Assembly (NCBI RefSeq): GCF_006716675.1
Contig: NZ_VFPM01000004.1
Location: 372,001 to 436,000, forward strand
Source: Humibacillus xanthopallidus
GTDB lineage: Bacteria; Actinomycetota; Actinomycetes; Actinomycetales; Dermatophilaceae
Length of the DNA: 64,000 bases
Direction: 5' to 3'
Shown here: positions 8,511 to 16,146 of the stretch, in pieces
Layout of the letters: each line of letters starts with the position of its first letter
Numbering within the stretch: the first letter of the stretch is position 1
The notes under the pieces: generated by a model
The model's input: the letters and a program-made list of their open reading frames with translations, nothing else
Databases searched by the model: none
What the model was told of the DNA's origin: nothing
Program-made: the position numbers and the translations under genes

Positions 8511-8532
8511 GCGATCCGAGCGATCTGAGCAG
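8498..8532 (+). repeat. 9-bp tandem repeat across a stop codon
   Basis: CCGAGCGAT, CTGAGCGAT, CCGAGCGAT, CTGAGCAG in a row. The first CTGAGCGAT unit contains the TGA stop of the APH-type gene, so gain or loss of units would alter only bases at and after its end. Confidence 0.7.
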
Positions 8533-8552
8533 CAGCGAATCGACCGGGGCCC

Positions 8553-8577
8553 GGGACTGCTGCACGGATAGGTGACA
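8553..8577 (+). repeat. IS3 element left inverted repeat
   Basis: GGGACTGCTGCACGGATAGG followed by TGACA. It is identical over 25 bases to the reverse complement of 9795-9819. Confidence 0.9.
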
Positions 8578-8584
8578 GGTGGGG

Positions 8585-9460
8585 TCAGGCTGCCTGAGTG
8601 GCAGGTTTGGTCATGATGGTCTCGAACTCGATGGGGGTCAATCGTCCGAGGGCGTCCTGACGGCGTCGGCGGTGGTAGGTCCGTTCGATCCAGGTGACGA
8701 TCGCGATCCGTAGCTGTTGGCGGCTGTCCCAGGCTCGACGGTTCAGGACGTTCTTCTGCAGCAGGGCGAAGAAGGACTCCATGGCGGCGTTGTCACCGGC
8801 CGCGCCGACCTTGCCCATCGAGCCGACCATGCCGTGCCGGTGCAGGGCACGGACGAATCTCCGTGACCTGAACTGCGATCCGCGGTCGGTGTGCAGGATG
8901 CAGCCGGCGACCTGCCCGCGTCGGGCGACCGCGTTTGCCAGGGCGTCGACGGCCAGCCGGGAGGTCATCCGGTCGCTGATCGAGTAGCCGACGATCCGGT
9001 TGGAGTAGACGTCCTTGATCGCGCAGAGGTAGAGCTTGCCCTCACCGGTCCAGTGCTCGGTGATGTCGCTGAGCCACAGCCGGTTCCGGTCCGGGGCGGT
9101 GAAGACGCGCTGGACGAGGTCGTCGTGCACCGGTGGCCCGGGCTTCTTGCCGTTCTTGCCGCGCTTCTTGCCGAACGCCGACCACCAGCCGTTGGCCGAG
9201 CAGACCCGCCACATGGTCCGGTCGCAGGCCTGCTGGCCGGCGTCGCGTGCCTCGTCGGCCAGGTACCGGTAGCCGAACTCGGGGTCGTCCCGGTGGGCGT
9301 CGAACAGGACGTTGGCCAGGTGCGCCTCGGCTCTGTCGCTCGCGGTGACTGGTGCCGCCAGCCAGCGGTAGTACGGCTGGCGGGCGAGTTTCAGGACCCG
9401 GCACGTCACCGCGACGGGGATCCCGTCGGCGGCCAGCTCGCGGACGAGCGGGTACATCAT
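8585..9460 (-). CDS. IS3-family transposase OrfB (DDE integrase core)
   Basis: The 291-residue protein has an HTH_21-like start (GIPVAVTCRVLKLARQPYYRW) and an RNase-H-fold core. The acidic triad is visible as LWLSDITEHW (Asp), CILHTDRGSQF (Asp) and GDNAAMESFFA (Glu). The end DALGRLTPIEFE is typical of the family. The ATG at 9460 overlaps the OrfA stop by four bases, but in IS3 elements the active transposase is normally an OrfAB fusion made by a -1 frameshift, and the signal for that is present at the overlap. The fusion would carry out cut-out-paste-in transposition through a figure-eight intermediate. Confidence 0.93.
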   Translation of the reverse strand: MMYPLVRELAADGIPVAVTCRVLKLARQPYYRWLAAPVTASDRAEAHLANVLFDAHRDDPEFGYRYLADEARDAGQQACDRTMWRVCSANGWWSAFGKKRGKNGKKPGPPVHDDLVQRVFTAPDRNRLWLSDITEHWTGEGKLYLCAIKDVYSNRIVGYSISDRMTSRLAVDALANAVARRGQVAGCILHTDRGSQFRSRRFVRALHRHGMVGSMGKVGAAGDNAAMESFFALLQKNVLNRRAWDSRQQLRIAIVTWIERTYHRRRRQDALGRLTPIEFETIMTKPATQAA

Positions 9461-9759
9461 TTTCCCGGCAGGTTCGCCTGCGACAGGTACGCCGCGGCTC
9501 GGCGCAGGACCTCGTTCTCCTGCTCGAGCAGACGGATCCGTTTCTTGGCCTCGCGCAGCTCGGCACTCTCAGCCGCTGTGGCTCCTGGCTTGATGCCGTC
9601 CTCGACGTCGGCCTCGCGCATCCAGTTACGCAGGCAGGACTCGGCGATGCCGAAGTCGGCCGCGATCTGCTTGAGCGACTGGCCCGGCTCGCGGCCGCGA
9701 GCGACGTTCACGACGTCGTCACGGAACTCTTTGGGGTAGGGCTTGGGCACGGTGAACAT
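9457..9759 (-). CDS. IS3-family OrfA (helix-turn-helix and leucine zipper)
   Basis: The protein has 100 residues from ATG 9759, which follows GGAAGG; an upstream in-frame start at 9786 would add nine residues. KPYPKEFRDDVVNVARGR and SLKQIAADFGIAESCLRNWM form the transposase_8 helix-turn-helix that binds the terminal repeats. The C-terminal ELREAKKRIRLLEQENEVLRRAAAYL is a leucine-zipper coiled coil for oligomerisation. It ends ..NLPGK with the stop TGA overlapping the OrfB start codon. Confidence 0.92.
   Translation of the reverse strand: MFTVPKPYPKEFRDDVVNVARGREPGQSLKQIAADFGIAESCLRNWMREADVEDGIKPGATAAESAELREAKKRIRLLEQENEVLRRAAAYLSQANLPGK
9460..9466 (-). other. Programmed -1 frameshift heptamer GGGAAAA
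   Basis: In the OrfA frame the message reads CCG GGA AAA TGA, so G GGA AAA matches the X XXY YYZ slippery rule directly before the stop. Slipping back one base gives GGG AAA ATG ATG TAC, which continues in the OrfB frame and yields an OrfAB fusion. Confidence 0.75.
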
Positions 9760-9794
9760 CCTTCCAGCGGCGCCCTTCAGCGCCACAGATCAGG

Positions 9795-9819
9795 TGTCAC
9801 CTATCCGTGCAGCAGTCCC
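9795..9819 (-). repeat. IS3 element right inverted repeat
   Basis: TGTCACCTATCCGTGCAGCA followed by GTCCC, complementary to 8553-8577 without mismatch. It lies 35 bases upstream of the OrfA start codon. Confidence 0.9.
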
Positions 9820-9995
9820 CCCTTCGGGGGGTCACACTGTCGTGTCACATCTGATCGGGTTCCCCTGTAGTCGTGTGTCTGTTCGTGTCCGACTACGCCA
9901 ATGCCGAGAGGCGCGAGCGCTGTCGTCGGACCGCGCACTGACGCTGGGTGAGCGACAGCGCTTCACCAGTGCACGAGCACACCGAGCTCGAACGC

Positions 9996-10568
9996 TCAGC
10001 GGAGAACGTCGAGGACCTGCTTCTGAATGCCGTTGCTGTAGACCTCGTGCTCGATGACGCGCACTCGTTGGGCGGCGATGTCCGCGTCGCTGAACAGTGA
10101 CTTGCCCGCGCCGAGCAGCACCGGGAACACCAGCAGGTGGTAGCGATCGATGAGGCCAGCCTCCTGCAGCCCCCGGTTGAGGGTGGCGCTCCCGTGCACG
10201 AGCAGCGGGTCCCCGTCGGTCTCCTTGAGCCTGGCGACCTCGTCGACCGAGCGCATAACAGTCGTCTCGCCCCAGTCATCGACGAGGTCGTCCTCCTCGA
10301 GGGTCGTGGAGACGACGTACTTGGGCAGGGTCTTGTAGCGGGCGAACTCCGCCATGCCGGGCCACACAGGCGCGAACAGCTGGTAGCTCCTTCGCCCGAG
10401 CAGCAGGGCGCCCGCCTCTTCCTGTTCGCGGCCCTTGAGTTCGTAGGCCTCCGGCAGGAAGTCGACGGTCTTGAAGGTCCACTGAGTGTCGTGCAGCCCC
10501 GGGTCGCCGCCGGTGGGGTCGAGCTTCCCGTCGAGCGAGACGAATGAGGTGGAGATCAGGGTGCGCAT
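9996..10568 (-). CDS. Dihydrofolate reductase-like (RibD C-terminal domain) protein
   Basis: The 190 residues begin MRTLISTSFVSLDGKLDPTG, a signature of the RibD-C/DHFR-like group, followed by GALLLGRRSYQLFAPVWPGM, KYVVSTTLEED, GDPLLVHGSATLNRGLQEAG and YHLLVFPVLLGAGKSLFSD. NADPH binding is expected from the fold; the substrate is unknown. ATG 10568 follows GAAGGAGAACGTCA, a strong ribosome site. It is distinct in sequence from the other family member at 6154, so the two are not a recent duplication. Confidence 0.85.
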   Translation of the reverse strand: MRTLISTSFVSLDGKLDPTGGDPGLHDTQWTFKTVDFLPEAYELKGREQEEAGALLLGRRSYQLFAPVWPGMAEFARYKTLPKYVVSTTLEEDDLVDDWGETTVMRSVDEVARLKETDGDPLLVHGSATLNRGLQEAGLIDRYHLLVFPVLLGAGKSLFSDADIAAQRVRVIEHEVYSNGIQKQVLDVLR

Positions 10569-10739
10569 TGACGTTCTCCTTCACAGGTGGTGGTGGCGCT
10601 TCCGTCACCACGTCGAATGGTGGTTGGCGGATTCGACGTCCCGCCTGGATGTTTCTGCGTCAGGAGGTGGCGCCGACAGAACCATGGCTCCGCAGGTTCG
10701 GCCCCAACTCCACAGCTTGTCCTGACGCCACCGGTGCCG

Positions 10740-11081
10740 TCACCAGCCGAGCTCGCGCAGCCGTGCGTCACCGATCCCGAAGTGATGACCCACCTCGTGG
10801 ATGACCGTGCGCCGAACCTGCTCCACCACGTCGGATTCGCTGACGCACAGCGCGCAGATGGCGAGACGGTAGATCGTGATCCGGTCCGGCAGGACGCCTG
10901 CATAGAACGACGACCGACGGGTCAAGGGCACTCCTTGGTAGAGGCCCAGGAGTCCCGGCGGCCCGGAGACGTGCTGCACCGTGACAGCCACGTTGGTCAT
11001 GAGCTCGCCCAGCTCTGCGGGGATGCCGTCGAGCGCCTCGCTCACCATCATCTCGAAACGCTCTGGATCGACGTCGACCAT
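10740..11081 (-). CDS. Small zincin metallopeptidase family protein
   Basis: The C-terminal RTVIHEVGHHFGIGDARLREL contains the HExxH zinc site (HEVGH) with a following Asp. The N-terminal MVDVDPERFEMMVSEALDGI and the middle LLGLYQGVPLTRR..YAGVLPDRITIYR are typical of the 110-130 residue 'Zincin_1' proteins of actinobacteria. ATG 11081 is preferred because the family starts here; an in-frame GTG at 11174 would add 31 unrelated residues. The proteins are presumed soluble peptidases of unknown target. It is followed upstream on the same strand by the helicase gene, with 138 bases between them. Confidence 0.8.
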   Translation of the reverse strand: MVDVDPERFEMMVSEALDGIPAELGELMTNVAVTVQHVSGPPGLLGLYQGVPLTRRSSFYAGVLPDRITIYRLAICALCVSESDVVEQVRRTVIHEVGHHFGIGDARLRELGW

Positions 11082-11219
11082 GAGGCAAGTGTCCAACCCG
11101 ACGTCCACCGCCGCGTCGGCGCGGGTCATCGCCCGCTTCGCCGCAACCCGTTCGTCCCGAATAGGAACCCGCACCGCCGGCCAGAGGCGCGGGCCCCAGA
11201 TGCCACGTGAGGGAGCCCG

Positions 11220-13406
11220 TCAGTCGGGCGTGTTCTCCAAGGCCTGCCGGAGCAGCTGGACGAGCGCCTCGAGCTGGAGGGTGTCGCCCGCCGCGATGTC
11301 GACGTCGCTGCCGTCGAGGGCACGCGCGGCGAGCCCCTGCTTGGCGTCGATGAGCTCGGCGATCTTGGAGTCGATCGTGCTCGCCGCGAGGATGCGCCAC
11401 GCGGTGACCGGCTCGTCCTGACCGATGCGGTGCACGCGGTCGATGGCCTGGCCCTGCTCCGCCGCCGTCCACGACAGCTCAGCGAGCACGACGTTGGAGG
11501 CGGCGTGCAGGTTGAGCCCGACACCGGCTGCCGTCAGCGAGCACACCGCCACCGCGACCTCGGGGTCGCCCTGGAAGGCGTCGATGGCGTGCTGGCGCTG
11601 GGTGCTCGTCTGCTCGCCACGCACCGACACCGTGCGCAGGCCGGCCTCGGCGAGCACCCGCTCGGCGGTGTCCATGACGTCGATGTGCTTGGCGAAGAAG
11701 ACGACCTTGCCGACCGAGTGGGACAGCTGCGCCGCGTAGTCGGCCGCGAGGGTCGCCTTGGCCTGACCGATCTTGCGCACGAGCGTGAAGACGTTCTCGG
11801 TGTTCTTCTGACCCGTGGCCGCCTTGAGCTCGGCGGCGGCGACCCGGCGCATGAGCGCCTCGTCGGGCTCGAACGCGAGCTCGGGACCCGCGACAGTGAC
11901 GCCGCGCTCCTCACTCAGCAGGGCGGCATACCGCTTGGCGAGGCGCTCGCCGACGGCCCGCTCCGCCTTGCGGATGGACTGGCCGAGGGCGTCGTCGAGC
12001 TCGACGGTGATGTCGGCGATGCGCTTCTCGGGGAGGTCGCTCGCGACGTCGACCTTGCGGCGGCGCACGATGCCCATGTCGATGACGGCACGGCGGGCCT
12101 CGGGGTAGAAGCCGCGGTCGGCGGGCGAGTAGCCCGTCTCGTCGAGGCGACGGACGATCTCGTCGACGGGCTTGCCGCCCTTGATCCAGCCGAGGAAGCG
12201 CCAGATGGCGTCGAAGTCCTTGACGTCGTTGATGAGCGGGGTGCCCGTGAGGGCGAGGAGCAGGGGGTTGCCGCCCGGCGTCGTCGCGCGCAGCCGGTCG
12301 GCGAGGGCGAGCACCTGCTGCGACCGCTGGGACGTGAGGTTCTTGATGAAGTGGGCCTCGTCGACCACCATCGAGCGGAAGCCGAAGGACGAGAGCCACG
12401 CGAAGTGACGGTCGAGGATCTCGTAGTTGACGACGAAGACGTCGGCGAAGGCGTCGACGTCCTTGCCGTCACCGTGGATGACGCTCACCTTGCGCTGCGG
12501 CGTCCACCGCTCGACCTCGCGCGCCCAGTTGATCTTCACGACGTTGGGCACGACGGCGAGCATCGGGTAGGCGTTCGCGACGGAGGCCGCGAGCACCGAC
12601 TGCGCCGTCTTGCCGAGGCCGGGCTCGTCGGCGAGCAGGAAGGTGCGGTGACCCTCCTGCACGCTCTGGAGGAAGCGTGACTGGTGCACCATGAGGTGCT
12701 GGCCGAGGGGTGAGAAGCGGTCGATGAGCGGCTTCGGGGGCAGCTCCATCGAGGCTGCGTCGCCACCCGCGCCGAGCTCGAAGGCACGGTAGAGCGGACC
12801 GAGCAGCTCCCACCCGGCCAGGCGGCTGGGCAGGTACTCGTGGGCCGGCCGTGGCGTGAGGTCGGGCACGAGGAAGGGGTTGGCGAGCGCGCGCGCCGGC
12901 ACGGACTGCGGCATCACCTGCTTCGCCGCGAGCTGCGGGGGCACGAGCGGCTCGGGCGGCGGGGGAGCCATGACAGCGAGATCCTCCTCGGCGAGCTCCG
13001 CGCCCGACTCGAGGAGCCAGTCGCGCCGCAGCTGCTGGGCTGCCGCCCCGGGGCGGGCGTCGACGTCGAGCAGGGGCAGGAGGCTCGTGTCGCGCGCGGC
13101 GATCTGCGCGAGGATCGTCGCGATGCCGTCGAGGCGCTTGAGCAGCTCGGCGCGAGTGGTGCCGGACAGCGCGGAGTCCTCCTTGACCCGGGCCCGCTCG
13201 GCGCGCATGAGCAGGGCGATGACCTGGAACTTCGTCCGGTTGGTCGGGCTCGCCTTGCCCTTGGAGCTGATCCGCGCCTCGATCTCGCGCACGCGTCGCG
13301 CGAGCACGGGGATGAGCGGCGCCGGGTCGTCGCGGCGGGTCTGGACGCGGCGCGTCCCGGTGTCGCTCGAGCCGTCGGTGGGCCGACGGCGCACTCGCGC
13401 TGGCAT
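11220..13406 (-). CDS. SNF2-family DEAD/DEAH-box helicase
   Basis: The protein has 728 residues. After a charged N-terminal third comes a complete SNF2 ATPase: FLLADEPGLGKTAQSVLAA (Walker A/motif I), MVVDEAHFIKN (motif II, DEAH), LLALTGTPLIN (motif III), VVFFAKHIDVMDTA (motif IV) and LNLHAASNVVLAELSW..AIDRVHRIGQ (motifs V and VI). Such enzymes translocate on double-stranded DNA and often work in repair or defence. No methylase or nuclease gene is adjacent, so a housekeeping role is more likely. ATG 13406 follows CCAGGAGGAAC; the frame extends upstream to 13622 without conserved content. Confidence 0.9.
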   Translation of the reverse strand: MPARVRRRPTDGSSDTGTRRVQTRRDDPAPLIPVLARRVREIEARISSKGKASPTNRTKFQVIALLMRAERARVKEDSALSGTTRAELLKRLDGIATILAQIAARDTSLLPLLDVDARPGAAAQQLRRDWLLESGAELAEEDLAVMAPPPPEPLVPPQLAAKQVMPQSVPARALANPFLVPDLTPRPAHEYLPSRLAGWELLGPLYRAFELGAGGDAASMELPPKPLIDRFSPLGQHLMVHQSRFLQSVQEGHRTFLLADEPGLGKTAQSVLAASVANAYPMLAVVPNVVKINWAREVERWTPQRKVSVIHGDGKDVDAFADVFVVNYEILDRHFAWLSSFGFRSMVVDEAHFIKNLTSQRSQQVLALADRLRATTPGGNPLLLALTGTPLINDVKDFDAIWRFLGWIKGGKPVDEIVRRLDETGYSPADRGFYPEARRAVIDMGIVRRRKVDVASDLPEKRIADITVELDDALGQSIRKAERAVGERLAKRYAALLSEERGVTVAGPELAFEPDEALMRRVAAAELKAATGQKNTENVFTLVRKIGQAKATLAADYAAQLSHSVGKVVFFAKHIDVMDTAERVLAEAGLRTVSVRGEQTSTQRQHAIDAFQGDPEVAVAVCSLTAAGVGLNLHAASNVVLAELSWTAAEQGQAIDRVHRIGQDEPVTAWRILAASTIDSKIAELIDAKQGLAARALDGSDVDIAAGDTLQLEALVQLLRQALENTPD

Positions 13407-13711
13407 GTTCCTCCTGGTCAGGCAGGTGACGCCCGTCCGACCAGCAGACGGTGGTCGTGCGTGGGCGGTCATCACCAGATATGCAGCACGCCGGTCAACC
13501 CTGGACGTGCCGTTGTCCCGTTCCCGTGTGGAGGCCGAGGTCTTGACCTGCGCGTCCGGTTGGTGGAGCGCTCGCCCGTTCGGGCGGAGGCGGCTCCTGC
13601 GGCTCGTGGCGCCAGCTGGCACCGGGACCCCTCGACTCTACATGCCGAGGCCGTATGCCGGGTGCGTCCGACCACGATCTCCGTGGGCCGCCGCGCTGGC
13701 GAGGCCCTCGG
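13407..13711. other. 305-base gap between two minus-strand genes
   Basis: It contains the helicase ribosome site at its left end and one copy of GTATGCC at 13653. No gene or clear terminator is visible. Confidence 0.4.
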
Positions 13712-14470
13712 TCAGCCGAGGCTGACCCCGGCGACCACGCCGATGAGGTAGGTGACGCCCATGGCGAGCAGCCCACCGGCGACGTTGCGCACGATGGCGC
13801 GCTGCACGGGGCTGTGCCCCATCCGTGCGCTGACGTAGCCGGTGAGCACGAGGGCCGCGGCGACGCTGCCGACGGTCACCCAGACGCGCAGCGACTCGGG
13901 CGAGAAGGTGATCGTCAGCAACGGCAGCAGGGCCCCGACGATGAACGCGAGCATCGAGGCGCCAGCGGCGTGCCAGGGGTTCGTGAGATCGGAGGGGTCG
14001 ATGCCGAGCTCCGCCTCGGCATGCGCCTTGAGCGCATCGTGCGCGGTGAGCTCGGTGGCGACCTGCTCGGCGACCGCGCGGCTCATGCCCTTGGCCTCGT
14101 AGAGCTGCGTCAGCTCCTCGAGCTCGCCGTCGGGGTCCTCGTGGAGCTCGCGGGTCTCGAGCGTGATGAGGGCCTTCTCGGAGTCGCGCTGGGTGCTGAC
14201 GGAGACGTACTCGCCGGCGGCCATCGACATGGCGCCCGCCGACAGGGCGGCGATGCCCGACAGGATGATCGCCGTGCGGTCGTTCGTCGCTCCGGCGAAT
14301 CCGACGACGACCCCGGCCGTCGAGACGATGCCGTCGTTGGCGCCGAGCACTCCCGCGCGCAGCCAGTTGAGGCGCGAGCCGACGTTGGCGTCGTGCGGCT
14401 CCTCGGGGCCGGTGCCGGTCTGGTCGGTGGCGACCAGCTCATCGGCCCCGGCGGATTCGTCTGCCGTCAT
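13712..14470 (-). CDS. VIT1/CCC1-family iron/manganese transporter
   Basis: The 252 residues contain NWLRAGVLGANDGIVSTAGVVVG and ALSAGAMSMAAGEYVSVSTQ, the two conserved helices of the VIT family, with the metal-binding helical hairpin in between (..ELEELTQLYEAKGMSRAVAE..). Three further helices end at MGVTYLIGVVAGVSLG. Family members export or sequester Fe2+ or Mn2+ by proton antiport in the membrane. The length and motif order are normal. The ATG at 14470 gives MTADESAGADELVATDQ; the start region is rich in acidic residues. Confidence 0.88.
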   Translation of the reverse strand: MTADESAGADELVATDQTGTGPEEPHDANVGSRLNWLRAGVLGANDGIVSTAGVVVGFAGATNDRTAIILSGIAALSAGAMSMAAGEYVSVSTQRDSEKALITLETRELHEDPDGELEELTQLYEAKGMSRAVAEQVATELTAHDALKAHAEAELGIDPSDLTNPWHAAGASMLAFIVGALLPLLTITFSPESLRVWVTVGSVAAALVLTGYVSARMGHSPVQRAIVRNVAGGLLAMGVTYLIGVVAGVSLG

Positions 14471-14522
14471 GCCCCGATCGTGACACCGCCCTCAGCGCCT
14501 GTCACCACAGGGCAGCCTCACC

Positions 14523-15272
14523 TCACGTCGTCCGGGCCGTGCCGTCCTGGGGCGTCGTGCCCTCCTGGCTGGGGGCGCCGTCGCGCGGCGAGCCCGGGAG
14601 GCCTTCGGAGCCGCCTGACCCGAGCTGCCCCTGGTCCTCGAGCAGCTGCAGCAGCTGGTCGGGGCTCAGCCCGAGCAGCTGGTTGGGGTCGAGACCACCC
14701 AGTCCGCGGGTGGTGTCGCGGTCCCCGTCAGCGTCCCCGTCGGAGTCGGCGTCGGGCCGCCCGGGCAGCTGGTTGCCGCCCTGCTGGCCCGGCAGGTTGG
14801 GCAGCACCTGCTGACCCTGGCCCTGCTGGCCCTGCTGGCCCTGACCCCCCGGGAAGGGGAAGATGCGGCCCTGACCGGGCCCACCGAAGCGTCCGGTCTC
14901 CGCGGTGCTGCCGGAGGGCATGGCGGCCGCGGCGGCGATGGCGCCCGCGGAGGTCAGCACGAGGACCAGCCCCGCGGTCACGGCGGTCTTCTTGGCCGAC
15001 CAGCGCGGAGAGCGCTGGGCAGCGGCGCCCGGGGCGGCCTGGGCCACGGCGGGCGTGGACCCGGCGGCGGCACTCGGCGCGGCGGCATACGCGTAGGGCT
15101 CTGCGGGCGGCACGACGGGGGTGCGCGCGGTGGGCGCTGACGGGAGCACCTGCGTCTCGTCGGGGCCGGCAGCCACCGGTGGGTGCGCGGGTGCACCGGC
15201 CGAGTTCGGGTCGAACTGCGGCAGCCTCGGCTCCGGACGCTCCGGCTGCGTGGGGGTGGAGTCGTTGCTCAT
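14523..15272 (-). CDS. Single-span membrane protein with Pro-rich N-terminus and Gly/Gln-rich exterior
   Basis: The 249-residue protein has a long Pro/Ala-rich cytoplasmic segment (residues 1-90), one helix at about residues 93-118 (KKTAVTAGLVLVLTSAGAIA), and an exterior tail of Gly, Gln, Pro and Asp with the short repeat GQQGQQGQGQQ and the leucine-rich stretch LDPNQLLGLSPDQLLQLLED. No known domain is recognised. It is read away from the response-regulator gene starting at 15412, so the 139-base divergent region may serve both. A surface or signalling role related to the two-component system is possible but only inferred. Confidence 0.6.
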   Translation of the reverse strand: MSNDSTPTQPERPEPRLPQFDPNSAGAPAHPPVAAGPDETQVLPSAPTARTPVVPPAEPYAYAAAPSAAAGSTPAVAQAAPGAAAQRSPRWSAKKTAVTAGLVLVLTSAGAIAAAAAMPSGSTAETGRFGGPGQGRIFPFPGGQGQQGQQGQGQQVLPNLPGQQGGNQLPGRPDADSDGDADGDRDTTRGLGGLDPNQLLGLSPDQLLQLLEDQGQLGSGGSEGLPGSPRDGAPSQEGTTPQDGTARTT

Positions 15273-15411
15273 GACGCCACGGTCGACGCGACACCTGTGG
15301 CGAGCCTGTGGCCGGGCCGTCGGTGCGCTGGGTCTTGGCCGACAGCGACTCCACAGAATTCACACAGGCAGGTGCTGGCGGTCGCACAGTGCCCACAGGT
15401 TCACTGGATAC

Positions 15412-16146
15412 ATGAGCGAGAAGACCCAGGCCGCAGCCCGACTCCAGCGACTCGACGGATCGCCCGTGCGGGTGCTCGTCGTCGACGACGAGCCCAACCT
15501 CACCGAGCTGCTCGGCATGGCCCTGCGCTACGAGGGCTGGGAGGTCCGCTCCGCCGGCACCGGCATGGAGGCGGTGCGTGCCGCTCGCGAGTTCGACCCC
15601 GACGCCGTCGTGCTCGACATGATGCTGCCCGACTTCGACGGGCTCGAGGTGCTGCGTCGCATGCGCGCCGACAACGCGAACGTGCCGGTCCTCTTCCTCA
15701 CCGCCAAGGACGCCGTCGAGGACCGCGTCTCCGGGCTCACCGCCGGCGGCGACGACTACGTGACGAAGCCCTTCTCGCTCGAAGAGGTCGTCGCCCGCGT
15801 CCGGGCCCTCATGCGCCGCACGACCGTGGCCGTGTCGTCGAGCGACTCGATGCTCGTCGTCGGCGACCTGTCGCTCGACGAGGACAGCCACGAGGTGCGT
15901 CGCGGGGGCGACGAGATCCACTTGACCGCAACGGAGTTCGAGCTCCTGCGCTACCTCATGCGCAACCCGCGGCGAGTGCTGTCCAAGGCGCAGATCCTCG
16001 ACCGCGTCTGGAACTACGACTTCGGCGGCCAGGCCAACGTCGTCGAGCTCTACATCTCCTACCTGCGCAAGAAGATCGACGCCGGGCGCGAGCCGATGAT
16101 CCACACGATGCGAGGGGCGGGGTATGTCCTCAAGCCCGCCGCCTGA
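15412..16146 (+). CDS. OmpR/PhoB-type response regulator (TcrX/TrcR-like)
   Basis: The 244-residue protein has a receiver domain at residues 19-135 with the acidic pocket VVDDEPN, the phosphoryl acceptor Asp69 (AVVLDMMLPDFDG), the switch Thr in FLTAKD and the Lys in DDYVTKPFS. A winged-helix DNA-binding domain ends RKKIDAGREPMIHTMRGAGY. It is the transcription-factor half of the pair with the kinase that overlaps its end by 23 bases. The ATG at 15412 is preferred; the longer frame from 15121 has no receiver homology in the extra part. Confidence 0.92.
   Translation: MSEKTQAAARLQRLDGSPVRVLVVDDEPNLTELLGMALRYEGWEVRSAGTGMEAVRAAREFDPDAVVLDMMLPDFDGLEVLRRMRADNANVPVLFLTAKDAVEDRVSGLTAGGDDYVTKPFSLEEVVARVRALMRRTTVAVSSSDSMLVVGDLSLDEDSHEVRRGGDEIHLTATEFELLRYLMRNPRRVLSKAQILDRVWNYDFGGQANVVELYISYLRKKIDAGREPMIHTMRGAGYVLKPAA

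Larger units (their letters stand above)
8553..9819 (-). mobile_element. IS3-family insertion sequence, apparently complete
   Basis: The element is 1267 bp long, bounded by 25-bp perfect inverted repeats (8553-8577 and 9795-9819, outer end GGGACTGCTGCACGG). It is flanked by CCC on both sides (8550-8552, 9820-9822), consistent with the 3-bp target duplication usual for IS3 elements. It carries the two overlapping genes orfA and orfB with a slippery heptamer at the junction. All three catalytic DDE residues are present. Nothing is broken, so it may be active. It was inserted beside a CCCCCC-TTC-GGGGGG hairpin. Confidence 0.88.
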
